From positions 1 through 42,533 of IMG/VR virus record IMGVR_UViG_3300034071_001167: a stretch of DNA of 42,533 nt. One strand, 5' to 3'. The DNA is from a virus. The notes beneath the pieces were generated by a model. It did no database searches and had not been told where the DNA came from. It was given only the letters and a program-made list of their open reading frames with translations. Of this stretch, positions 24,346 to 31,661 are shown piece after piece; the stretch's first letter is position 1; every line of letters begins with the position of its first letter. The translations under genes were made by a program, and so were the position numbers.

Positions 24346-25798
24346 AAATGTGCGGCATTGATGCGTTAATGTTTAAATGATTTATTGAATTAATTGTCCA
24401 CAATCTTGTCAATGGGTTATTTGTCGCAATTTCACTTCCAGAAGGAAAATCTGGAACTGCTTCAGTATTCGTTCCACCTTGAGATCCTTGCATAATTGGA
24501 GGAAGAGTTGCCACAGATGAAGATGAAGAAGGAGGAGTCAATTCAGCAACAGATTTTTGTGGAACCTCTGGTTTAACTTGTGTCGATGCAACTGCTCCAA
24601 CAAAAGGAGCACTCGCATCACCAGATGGTGGTTTCATTGACGTTTGATCTGGTTTTACATCTGCTGCTTGTGGTGTTCCCACTGGTGAACGTGATGCAGA
24701 TGATGGTTTTGGTTTTATTGCTGGTTTTGTTTCTGGTTTTGCTGTTTGTTCTGCTGGTTTAAATGATTTAATCCATGCGTTATGTTCTTTATCTCTTGGT
24801 CCTCCAGGTCTAGACAAAGATTCCCTAGGTCTTTCCCATTTGATCATCCACCAACGTGCTGCCTGCTCTGCAGATTTAAATGATTGATTTAAATATGATG
24901 GTCCAGCATCCTCTTTGAGAGCATAGTCTATTTGTCCTTTCCAATTTTTTTCCCAATCATTAACTGTTGCTGCCATTCTGGTGCTTCTTGGTTTTTTCCA
25001 CTGGAACAATCCACCAGCACCGCCATCATCACCACTCTTCGCATTGGTTCTAAATCCACTTTCTGCTTTGATGTTTGCCATAATACCCAAAGCATGTTCT
25101 TTAGACAACCCCTTATCATTAATTAAATAGTTGTAAATTGATTGTTGAGTTGCATTTCCCTCGCTAGATTGAGTAATTTCATCATCATTAGAAACTGCTG
25201 TTCCTACTGCAATCCCAGTTGCGGCGGCAGCACCTTGAACCAATTTCTGAAAGAACGATTCTTCTCCCTGAGGTCTTCCAGTTTGTCCAAATTGAAATGC
25301 CCCTTTAGCTCCACCCGAAACAGATTTCCTGAGAGATTTTAGAATATTAGTCTTTTCTTGTACATCTTTTTTAGCAGCAACAAGTTTTTCCCTTGCTACA
25401 ATCTGTTGTTGCCTTTGTTTTTGTTCATCTAAGAGATATCTACTTATACCTTCTACATCAGTTCTTAATGATTGCAATCCAGCACTCAAAGAAAGAAAAG
25501 AACTATTCAAAAAAGAAATTGCTTTTGCAAGTTCCTGTTCTTGTGAATCAGACTCTCTTTCTACACGTACAACCTCTCCATTAATCTGCTGAATTTCAGT
25601 AGATTGAGTGCTGATTGTCTGCAATAATGATTGCAGATAATTTTGATTTGATTGACTTTGTACTAAAGCAGTTTGAGCAGTTTCAAAAGCAGATTCAGAA
25701 AGTTGTCGAGACTTTTCTTCGTCACCACCATTAACATAAACTGGTGAATTATTGAAGAAACTTTGAGTCGAAATTTTTCTTTCTGCTAGTTCAGCCAT
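24338..25798 (-). CDS. Hub structural protein with tail lysozyme domain, 486 aa
   Basis: Residues 30-160 are a long coiled coil. Residues about 217-345 match the phage tail lysozyme family: IYNYLINDKGLSKEHALGIM, then NIKAESGFR with the likely catalytic E246, then GGAGGLFQWKK and the later ARWWMIKWERP. The C-terminal third is Pro/Lys/Ser-rich low complexity. Such domains cut glycan strands of peptidoglycan. The gene follows the gp51-like frame with an 8-nt overlap and precedes the M23 gene (8-nt overlap). The coiled coil may anchor the enzyme in the hub. Good family match; precise role inferred. Confidence 0.8.
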   Translation of the reverse strand: MAELAERKISTQSFFNNSPVYVNGGDEEKSRQLSESAFETAQTALVQSQSNQNYLQSLLQTISTQSTEIQQINGEVVRVERESDSQEQELAKAISFLNSSFLSLSAGLQSLRTDVEGISRYLLDEQKQRQQQIVAREKLVAAKKDVQEKTNILKSLRKSVSGGAKGAFQFGQTGRPQGEESFFQKLVQGAAAATGIAVGTAVSNDDEITQSSEGNATQQSIYNYLINDKGLSKEHALGIMANIKAESGFRTNAKSGDDGGAGGLFQWKKPRSTRMAATVNDWEKNWKGQIDYALKEDAGPSYLNQSFKSAEQAARWWMIKWERPRESLSRPGGPRDKEHNAWIKSFKPAEQTAKPETKPAIKPKPSSASRSPVGTPQAADVKPDQTSMKPPSGDASAPFVGAVASTQVKPEVPQKSVAELTPPSSSSSVATLPPIMQGSQGGTNTEAVPDFPSGSEIATNNPLTRLWTINSINHLNINASMPHIYG

Positions 25799-25967
25799 TT
25801 TGCTTTTGTTTCTCTTCTTCTATGTGTTCCTTCAGCAGAGCCAAATAAATTTCCCTTTCCCAAGGAATCATGTTTTCAACATCACTTAAACTATATTTAT
25901 GGTATTGCATGAGAGCAAAATTAATTCTAAAGTGTGATTCAAGATCTTCTCTTGCAATACTTAAGCG
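25791..25967 (-). CDS. 51: gp51-like hub-assembly frame, likely reached by -1 frameshift from gp26
   Basis: This 58-codon frame (CGC at 25967 to TGA at 25791) reads RLSIAREDLESHFRINFALM, then QYHKYSLSDVENMIPWEREI, then YLALLKEHIEEE. The MQYHKYS...ENMIPWERE pattern is typical of gp51-like and tail-chaperone proteins. No ATG, GTG, TTG or CTG lies between the preceding in-frame stop (TAA at 25998-26000) and the conserved start of this sequence; the first ATG comes only at residue 20. The frame is in register for a -1 slip at T_TTT_TTC two codons before the gp26 stop, giving a 299-residue gp26-gp51 fusion. Its last codons overlap the next gene's ATG. Confidence 0.75.
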   Translation of the reverse strand, partial: RLSIAREDLESHFRINFALMQYHKYSLSDVENMIPWEREIYLALLKEHIEEEKQKQNG

Positions 25968-26689
25968 AAAAAATCCTTTAATCCCTCCAACGAAACTTTA
26001 TTGATGACTCCAGTGTTTGGATTCTCAACGTCAATTTCATAATAAAGTTTAGGCATAGTATCAAAAAACTTTTCCATTTCTTTATATTGCATTGGCGTCA
26101 ATTTTCCAACGTAATCTATCCTTTCTTTCTCTGTGTATTGATTAAAATCCCATGCTTCCTCTTCAGTATATAATGTATCTAAACAATTTGCCATTGTTTT
26201 AAGTTCTTCATCAACTCTCTCTTCTGGTGTAGTGGGAGTCACAAAGTTAGTTTCAATGAATTGACTCAAAGAAGGATACTTCATCCTAAGTGTTAACTTG
26301 TCATCAAGAACAATGTCTCTCTTGTGATCTTTATTCTTTTTAACTTCAATTTCATCCACATAAATTGTCACTGGTACTTCAGTTGTTCCATCATCAGAAC
26401 AAGTAACAACCATCTTAATTGATTCGCCAATAGATTTACCACGAATGTTTAAAAAGAAATATTCAATGTCAAACGTTGGAAGTTCGTCAACATCAATTCC
26501 TTTGGTGATCAAACAGTTTGCTAAAACCTGTTTGACAGCGTTTGAAATCTCATAATTGTTCTGAGATTCCATTGCAAGAATTAAAATTTTCTCTTCTTTA
26601 ACAAGAAAAGGACGATACTTAATTTTCTTGTTATTTGATGGCAAAACCAACTCATAAACAGGTGTCGCTGGTGCAGGTAATGTTGTCAT
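25961..26689 (-). CDS. 26: Baseplate hub subunit gp26
   Basis: A 242-residue protein starting MTTLPAPATPVYELVLPSNN followed by KIKYRPFLVKEEKILILAME, the hallmark of the T4 gp26 baseplate family (YRPFLVKEEK-L motif). The rest is the expected helical body ending GVINKVSLEGLKDFFA. gp26 takes part in central hub assembly. The stop codon lies two codons after a T_TTT_TTC slippery site, so some ribosomes probably continue into the gp51-like frame. A CTAAATA late element lies upstream. Confidence in the family is high. Confidence 0.88.
   Translation of the reverse strand: MTTLPAPATPVYELVLPSNNKKIKYRPFLVKEEKILILAMESQNNYEISNAVKQVLANCLITKGIDVDELPTFDIEYFFLNIRGKSIGESIKMVVTCSDDGTTEVPVTIYVDEIEVKKNKDHKRDIVLDDKLTLRMKYPSLSQFIETNFVTPTTPEERVDEELKTMANCLDTLYTEEEAWDFNQYTEKERIDYVGKLTPMQYKEMEKFFDTMPKLYYEIDVENPNTGVINKVSLEGLKDFFA
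25967..25988 (-). promoter_or_regulatory. Candidate -1 ribosomal frameshift cassette
   Basis: Minus strand: a Shine-Dalgarno-like GGAGGG (25988-25983), 9 nt, then the slippery heptamer T_TTT_TTC (25973-25967) in the gp26 frame, followed by GCT TAA. A small hairpin (CAAGA/TCTTG) begins about 15 nt downstream. Order and spacing resemble the E. coli dnaX frameshift signal. Confidence 0.75.
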
Positions 26690-26712
26690 AACTCAGTTTT
26701 TATCAGTAAATT

Positions 26713-26719
26713 TATTTAG
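26713..26719 (-). promoter_or_regulatory. Late promoter element CTAAATA
   Basis: Minus-strand CTAAATA lies 23 nt upstream of the gp26 ATG (26689), just before the end of the gp54-like gene (26721). Confidence 0.55.
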
Positions 26720-26720
26720 T

Positions 26721-27434
26721 TTAAGAATTTAAGATGTTTGAACTATTGAATAGTTTTGATTCTAATCCCGTTTTTGTTATTTCCGAAACGTAATATCTAT
26801 CATATTGAAAGGTCACACTAACTTTTAGAACATTTGAATTTCCATAACTTACTGGCATTGAAGTAATGTTGATTGGCCATGCCTTTGTTAACTCATAACT
26901 TAACATATTTGACTTATATAATGCCTCAGAAACTCCAGGTCTTTCTTCTTGATATAAAGTATCTTTTTCAAACTTAACTATTCTAATCGTATCTTTATAA
27001 GAATCTGGATATCTCAATTTCGAATAAGTGCTATCCGATCTATCCGTCTTGTTAATCGGATTAATGTAATTCATCCATGTTTCAAAGAATTTAATGATAA
27101 CATGACTAGTATCTACATAAAATGTTAAATTTAATGGAGGATAAGAACGAATTGTTGGGAAAACCTCAATCAAACCTTGCCTATCACCAACGACTTGTGT
27201 TGTTGAATATTGAGTTCCTGGAAGTTCTGCTTGTGTACAAAGTAATCCTACTTTTTGAAACAAATCAAATCCATCGGTATCTAAGGTAGTTCTATTTAAA
27301 TCACTACCTAACAACCAATTTGTATAATTTCCAACAGGAAAAGTTACTTGATAGAGATTATCAAACGATACTTTAGAAAAAACATTTTTGACTTTCTCTA
27401 TCGTATATCTAAAATCGCTTGCAGAAACTCCCAC
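26721..27434 (-). CDS. Tail-tube-fold baseplate protein, probably gp54-like, 237 aa
   Basis: Begins with GTG (MGVSASDFRYTIEKVKNVFS); no ATG is available near the conserved N-terminus. Features of tail-tube-like proteins: NLYQVTFPVGNY, AELPGTQYSTTQVVGDRQGL, LNLTFYVD, FFETWMNYI, a central DSYKDTIRIVKF, and the closing LKVSVTFQYDRYYV strand. Together with gp48 across the divergent promoter it most plausibly plays the gp54 role (initiator of tail tube polymerisation). gp19-like tube protein is an alternative, but that gene is normally found with the sheath gene. A late promoter lies at 27462. Confidence 0.65.
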   Translation of the reverse strand: MGVSASDFRYTIEKVKNVFSKVSFDNLYQVTFPVGNYTNWLLGSDLNRTTLDTDGFDLFQKVGLLCTQAELPGTQYSTTQVVGDRQGLIEVFPTIRSYPPLNLTFYVDTSHVIIKFFETWMNYINPINKTDRSDSTYSKLRYPDSYKDTIRIVKFEKDTLYQEERPGVSEALYKSNMLSYELTKAWPINITSMPVSYGNSNVLKVSVTFQYDRYYVSEITKTGLESKLFNSSNILNS

Positions 27435-27442
27435 AATAAATA
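27435..27442 (+). promoter_or_regulatory. Late promoter element AATAAATA (plus strand)
   Basis: AATAAATA lies 24 nt upstream of the gp4 ATG (27467). It drives the only plus-strand gene block and sits immediately next to the GTG of the divergent gene. Confidence 0.65.
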
Positions 27443-27461
27443 CTTCTTAGTTTATCAGTAG

Positions 27462-27469
27462 TATTTATG
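27462..27469 (-). promoter_or_regulatory. Late promoter element CATAAATA (minus strand)
   Basis: Minus-strand CATAAATA lies 27 nt upstream of the GTG at 27434 and overlaps the ATG of gp4. With the plus-strand element it makes a divergent late promoter pair in about 35 bp. Confidence 0.6.
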
Positions 27470-27904
27470 GCTTATACTACAAGGTATAAACCAGAAAATC
27501 CCAAAAAATACAAAGGCGATCCAAATAATATTGTCTGTAGAAGTTTGTGGGAAAGAAAGTTTGCAAAGTATGCAGATACTAACGAAAAGGTATTAGAGTG
27601 GGCATCGGAAGAGATTTCAATTAAATACTTTGACCCAACAACAAAAAAATTTAGAAGATACTTTCCAGATTTTTACCTCAAATACATTGACAAAGAGGGA
27701 AAAATAAGAAAGGTGATTATAGAGATCAAACCATTTCGTGAAACTCAGGAACCCATTCGAAAACAGGGAAAATCTAATAAAACGTTAATTCACGAAACAA
27801 TTACTTATGTAAAAAATCAAGCAAAATGGAAAGCAGCTGAAGAATTCTGTCGTGATAATCTTTTTGAATTTAGAGTTATGACAGAAAAGGAGTTGGGAAT
27901 TTGA
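27467..27904 (+). CDS. 4: Head completion protein gp4
   Basis: A 145-residue protein matching the T4 gp4 (gp50/gp4) head completion family: MAYTTRYKPENPKKYKGDPN, then VCRSLWERKFAKYADTN, then WASEEISIKYFDP, then RRYFPDFYLKY, then KVIIEIKPFRETQEP. The core looks like a nuclease-type fold (D-F-Y and E-I-K), as noted for this family. It acts on filled heads before tail joining. First gene of the plus-strand block; the stop overlaps the next start (TTGA). Confidence 0.88.
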   Translation: MAYTTRYKPENPKKYKGDPNNIVCRSLWERKFAKYADTNEKVLEWASEEISIKYFDPTTKKFRRYFPDFYLKYIDKEGKIRKVIIEIKPFRETQEPIRKQGKSNKTLIHETITYVKNQAKWKAAEEFCRDNLFEFRVMTEKELGI

Positions 27905-28380
27905 CAATTTACGAATCAATCCTAAAAAAAGCAGGAAAAAGTCCAAAAAAACCAGATTGGTACATTAACCAACTAATTACGGAACTAGAGTTTCGTAAAT
28001 TCAAAAGACCAAGTGGATTCATTGCTGGAAATTTATACCTGTTTTCATATGCTCCTAAATATTCAGATAAAGGTCATGATAGATTTCCACTTGCATTTGT
28101 GATGGAAGTTCATACAGATGGATTTTTAGGATGTAATCTACACTATGCTTCTCAAGATCAACGAGACGAAATTGCATTTGACTTAATAAATAAATCAGGC
28201 CAATCAAGTTTTGCAGTTCCTCCACAAACTATTCGTAAGTATCTTTTTTCTGGAGTACAAGGAATTCCTCACTTTATACCAGAAACTGAATGGAGAGGAG
28301 TTGTTAATCTTCCGACAGAAAAATTTGTTGATTCTAAAGGAACCTCAGTCAGATCGGGAAGACATTTAAAAGGTAATTAA
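27901..28380 (+). CDS. Conserved phage protein of unknown function, 159 aa
   Basis: Starts at TTG 27901 (overlapping the gp4 stop) with a strong ribosome binding site AAGGAG at 27887-27892; no ATG is available nearby. It has an N-terminal helix (TIYESILKKAGKSPKKPDWY), then LYLFSYAPKYSD, then DRFPLAFVMEVHTDGFLGCN and LHYASQ, a central beta pattern found in small proteins of many myoviruses. C-terminus GTSVRSGRHLKGN. Location between gp4 and gp48 argues for a morphogenesis role; gp2 (end protector) was considered but not supported. Confidence 0.7.
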   Translation: MTIYESILKKAGKSPKKPDWYINQLITELEFRKFKRPSGFIAGNLYLFSYAPKYSDKGHDRFPLAFVMEVHTDGFLGCNLHYASQDQRDEIAFDLINKSGQSSFAVPPQTIRKYLFSGVQGIPHFIPETEWRGVVNLPTEKFVDSKGTSVRSGRHLKGN

Positions 28381-28383
28381 TTA

Positions 28384-29574
28384 ATGGCATATACCAACTC
28401 ATTTGCTATTGCTAATTTCGGATCTGCAGAAATTACTGCGGACATAGTAGATGGTGGTTCTAAAGATGGTTATGTTCAAGGTATTCAAATAAACGGAACG
28501 CCAGTTGATCCAGCATCATCAGACTGGAATACAATTTCTCAAAGTTCTGAATTATCTACAATTGTTAATCAATATAATGGCACAACGAATCAAACAATTA
28601 AGTTTGTTTCAGACGAACAATTAGATGACTTATACTATAAACAAGTAACTTCATTTAATAATAACGCAATTATAGAAAAGGATGAAAATAAACAGTTAGT
28701 ACCGATTCCATCAAATCAAAACTATAATTTATCTTCATCGGTAACTAAAAAAACAAAATCATCAACATCAACTCTTGCTTATCCAGTTGACATTGACACC
28801 ACACAAGATTATTTGCAAATAAACAAATTCAAGTATTCAGCACCATCAGGAGGAACAGGAACTAGAGGTTCTCAATATACTGGAACTGTAATTCTTCCTA
28901 TGCCAAAAGTAAGTGATTCTAATGGAACTGAATGGGGAGAAAGCAAATTAAACGTTTTTGCAGCAGGAGCTGTTGGTGCCGTTGGAGGAACTTTAAGAAA
29001 TTTAGGAATGACAAAAGGAGATCAAAATTATAAATTTAATTTAGGAGAATTTACTGAAAGTGCTGCAGGCGGTGCTGCTGTTGCTGGTGCGTATTTTGCA
29101 GCGCAAGGTGTCAGTTTACTTGGAAGCAACATTAGCCCAGACGAATTATTAGCAAGAACAACTGGTAATATTGCAAACCCAAATGCCGAATTACTGTTTA
29201 GAGGTCCAGATTTAAGGCAGTTTACATTTTCATACATCTTAGTTGCAAGAAACAAGGATGAAGGTGCAAACATTCGTAGAATTATCAAATTCTTTAAAGA
29301 TGGAGTAGCACCTAAAAAATTAAATAATGCTCTTTTGGGAACTCCAGATATTTTTGGATTAGAGTATAAAACAAAAAATAATAATAAATCAGTTAATAAA
29401 TTCAAAGACATGGCACTGAGAAGAATCACTACAGATTCTGCTCCAGATGGCATGTGGGTTGCCTATGAAGATTCGCAACCAGTCGCAGTAAGAATTCAAT
29501 TAGAATTCACTGAATTACAACCAATTTACGATGAAGACCAAAACAAATACTCTGGAGACGATGTAGGTTACTAA
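28384..29574 (+). CDS. 48: Baseplate tail-tube cap gp48
   Basis: A 396-residue protein. The diagnostic C-terminal part is NPNAELLFRGPDLRQFTFSY followed by ILVARNKDEG, RRIIKFFKDGVAPKKL and the terminal VRIQLEFTELQPIY, the pattern of gp48-type baseplate cap proteins. The centre has an Ala/Gly-rich helical stretch (AAGAVGAVGGTLRNL). It caps the baseplate and starts tube assembly with gp54. It is 3 nt after the preceding gene and 1 nt before gp53, so the block is likely one transcript. Confidence 0.8.
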   Translation: MAYTNSFAIANFGSAEITADIVDGGSKDGYVQGIQINGTPVDPASSDWNTISQSSELSTIVNQYNGTTNQTIKFVSDEQLDDLYYKQVTSFNNNAIIEKDENKQLVPIPSNQNYNLSSSVTKKTKSSTSTLAYPVDIDTTQDYLQINKFKYSAPSGGTGTRGSQYTGTVILPMPKVSDSNGTEWGESKLNVFAAGAVGAVGGTLRNLGMTKGDQNYKFNLGEFTESAAGGAAVAGAYFAAQGVSLLGSNISPDELLARTTGNIANPNAELLFRGPDLRQFTFSYILVARNKDEGANIRRIIKFFKDGVAPKKLNNALLGTPDIFGLEYKTKNNNKSVNKFKDMALRRITTDSAPDGMWVAYEDSQPVAVRIQLEFTELQPIYDEDQNKYSGDDVGY

Positions 29575-29575
29575 A

Positions 29576-30274
29576 ATGGCAATTCAAGAATACTCCCCAT
29601 ACAACGAATTTCAATTTTCAAATTCGTATTTCCGCCAACTTCCAAATTTACAGTATCCAGATTTAAGTGGTCAAAAGACATCAGCATTTGACTATGTAAC
29701 AGTCAAAAACATTTTCAAAGCAGCAAAAATTAGATCAGACATTCTTGGTTCATTCATTAATTTTGATCAGTATCAAATTGAAGGAGATGAAAGACCTGAC
29801 CAAGTTGCTTATAAATTTTATGGCGACCCCTGTTTGGATTGGGTTGTTTTAACAATTAATGGAATTATCAACATCAGAAATCAATGGCCATTATCAAATC
29901 AACAACTCGAATTGTATTTGCAGCAAAAATATACTGATAATCAATTACAGCAAATTCATCACTATGAAACAAAAGAGATCAAGGATTCCAACAATAGATT
30001 AATACAACCAGAAGGACTTGTAGTTTCATCAGGTTATTCACTTCGTTACATAGATAACAAACAAATTATCACTAAATCTGAAATTGTAGGAATCTCTTAC
30101 TATGATTATGAAGTCAGATTAAATGACGCAAAAAGAAGCATTAACATTATCAAATCCAAATTCATACCTACAATTATTGATGACATGAAGGAAATAATGG
30201 AGTATGGAGAAGGATCTCAATTTATTTCTCCAAATCTCAAGAAAACTGAGAATCCAAGAATTACTCAACCATAG
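29576..30274 (+). CDS. 53: Baseplate wedge subunit gp53
   Basis: A 232-residue protein with the gp53 signature: YKFYGDPCLDWVVLTINGI, then INIRNQWPLSNQQLELYLQQ, then KYTDNQLQQIHHYET; then a C-terminal YYDYEVRLNDAKRSINIIKS. gp53 joins wedges around the hub and contains a LysM-like fold in T4. Last gene of the plus-strand block, ended by a strong hairpin. Confidence is high from the conserved middle region. Confidence 0.88.
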   Translation: MAIQEYSPYNEFQFSNSYFRQLPNLQYPDLSGQKTSAFDYVTVKNIFKAAKIRSDILGSFINFDQYQIEGDERPDQVAYKFYGDPCLDWVVLTINGIINIRNQWPLSNQQLELYLQQKYTDNQLQQIHHYETKEIKDSNNRLIQPEGLVVSSGYSLRYIDNKQIITKSEIVGISYYDYEVRLNDAKRSINIIKSKFIPTIIDDMKEIMEYGEGSQFISPNLKKTENPRITQP

Positions 30275-30291
30275 CGACCTTTTTGACAAAA

Positions 30292-30322
30292 AAATATGGC
30301 GGAAATTTTTTCCGCCATATTT
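30292..30322. terminator. Bidirectional terminator between gp53 and gp32
   Basis: A 14-bp perfect stem (AAATATGGCGGAAA / TTTCCGCCATATTT) with a 3-nt loop. On the minus strand it is followed by TTTTTTTGTC, on the plus strand by GGTTTTATTTTTC. It ends both converging operons. Confidence 0.9.
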
Positions 30323-30349
30323 GGTTTTATTTTTCAATTTTGATTTGAC

Positions 30350-31267
30350 TCAATCCTCAGCAAGTTTTTGAAAGAAGGAAAGAGCATCATCTTCATCTTC
30401 ATCGACTGGTTGTGACACTGAAGGTTTAAGACTATTCAACTCAGCACGAAGATCATCATCAAGACTTGGTGCAGGACCGCGAGAATACTCTTCCTCTTCG
30501 GCAACTTCTTCGTCCACACGACGGGAACCTTTACTACCAAGAACATAACTCAGACGCTTATTCAGTTCATCATAGGTCTTGAACTGATCAGCAGCAACAT
30601 GCTCAGAAAGAGAGTACTGCTTCTTCCAGATTGCTTCCATTGCATCATCATCGTCCAGTAGAACAGCAGCAGCAGCAAACTCACTGGAATCATAATTACG
30701 ATAACCAGCAACGTTCTTTGCCTTCAGTTTGAAATTGGCACCCTGCCAGAAATCAAACGGATCAATTGCTTGCTCATCTTCAAACTCAGGTTGCATTGCA
30801 GCAGCAATCTTATCAAAGATTTTTTTACCGTACTTGAAGAGAAAAACTTTACCCTCATTTTGAGGATTAGCGGGATCCTTCACAACGTAAATGTTGCTGA
30901 TGTAAGACAGTTTACGCTTTTGCTTACGTGCCTGTTCTTTACCAGCATCAGTGCCATTGTTCCAAAGTTGCGTATTATACTCAGACACAGGATCTTTCTG
31001 ACCAACAGTAGTCAGAGAGTTTTCAATATACCAACCACCAGGACCTTGAAATGCATGAGAATACAGTTTCACAAATGGAAGATCTTCTCCTTCTGGAGCA
31101 GGAAGAAAACGAATTACGGCATAACCGTTTCCACTTTTATCAACATCAAGTTTCCAAAGACGGTCATCAGAAGACGAACTTACAGAGTTCATCTTTTCAA
31201 CTTCTTTGACAAGTTTGGCAGTCAAAGAACCAAGTTTGGATTGTTTTTTAAGATCTGAAAAAGACAT
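30350..31267 (-). CDS. 32: Single-stranded DNA-binding protein gp32
   Basis: Start chosen at ATG 31267 (MSFSDLKKQSKLGSLTAKLV), which has GAGG 7 nt upstream, over an upstream alternative in the frame; this gives 305 aa. Conserved core: WKLDVDKSGNGYAVIRFLPA, then FVKLYSHAFQGPGGWYIENS, and ISNIYVVKDPANPQNEGKVF. The acidic C-terminus ends DEDEDDALSFFQKLAED, the protein-interaction tail of gp32. The region aligned with the T4 zinc site has no cysteine, and the whole protein has none. It works with gp59 in replication and recombination. A sigma70 promoter lies at 31311. Confidence 0.92.
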   Translation of the reverse strand: MSFSDLKKQSKLGSLTAKLVKEVEKMNSVSSSSDDRLWKLDVDKSGNGYAVIRFLPAPEGEDLPFVKLYSHAFQGPGGWYIENSLTTVGQKDPVSEYNTQLWNNGTDAGKEQARKQKRKLSYISNIYVVKDPANPQNEGKVFLFKYGKKIFDKIAAAMQPEFEDEQAIDPFDFWQGANFKLKAKNVAGYRNYDSSEFAAAAVLLDDDDAMEAIWKKQYSLSEHVAADQFKTYDELNKRLSYVLGSKGSRRVDEEVAEEEEYSRGPAPSLDDDLRAELNSLKPSVSQPVDEDEDDALSFFQKLAED

Positions 31268-31310
31268 TAGATTACCTCGGATTAATTGGATTCGGGGGAT
31301 TCCAGGAAGA

Positions 31311-31339
31311 ATAATACTACATACCACTCTCCCTGTCAA
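31311..31339 (-). promoter_or_regulatory. Sigma70 promoter of gp32
   Basis: Minus-strand TTGACA (31339-31334), 17-bp spacer, TATTAT (31316-31311). It lies inside the last codons of the DUF1825 gene; predicted leader about 37 nt. Lets gp32 be expressed early and apart from the upstream operon. Confidence 0.8.
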
Positions 31340-31661
31340 GTGTTTTTTCCAACTTTTCTAATGTTTTTCTCATTTTGGGAAACAATTCATCTAAAGACAT
31401 TGTTGGCGAAAGTCCCATAAGAAAAGCACTTTCTTTAATTTTTTCTATCATTTCTATACTTTCTGGATCATTTGACAACTTCATTCTAAAATACATAATC
31501 TCTTGCTTGTCCACAAGCAAAAGCATAAGTTTGATAAATTCTTGCTTCTCTTCTATAGTAAGACTTGGAAGAGAAATAAAAACTTGTTGAAGTCTCTTTT
31601 GTAATTGATAAATTTCTTCAAATTCTTTACGAACTATTTCGGATTCAAAAAATTTACTCAT
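31317..31661 (-). CDS. DUF1825-like protein of cyanobacterial type, 114 aa
   Basis: MSKFFESEIVRKEFEEIYQL, followed by helices EEKQEFIKLMLLLVDKQEIM and MGLSPTMSLDELFPKMRKTL, matches the all-helical DUF1825 family, which I know almost only from cyanobacteria and their phages. Function is unknown. It lies between gp59 and gp32, overlapping gp59 by 4 nt, so it is co-expressed with replication genes. Host origin is inferred from family distribution. The gp32 promoter is embedded in its final codons. Confidence 0.75.
   Translation of the reverse strand: MSKFFESEIVRKEFEEIYQLQKRLQQVFISLPSLTIEEKQEFIKLMLLLVDKQEIMYFRMKLSNDPESIEMIEKIKESAFLMGLSPTMSLDELFPKMRKTLEKLEKTLDRESGM

Noticed and set aside
25894-25900. 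ATAAATA element before the lysozyme-domain gene
   Set aside because: It is about 95 nt from the start codon and inside the gp51-like frame; likely chance in AT-rich DNA.
27901-28380. Calling this gene gp2 (DNA end protector)
   Set aside because: The neighbourhood fits, but the length and motifs do not clearly match T4 gp2.
29028-29453. A 141-aa minus-strand frame opposite gp48
   Set aside because: gp48 is strongly supported on the plus strand; the antisense frame has no family features.
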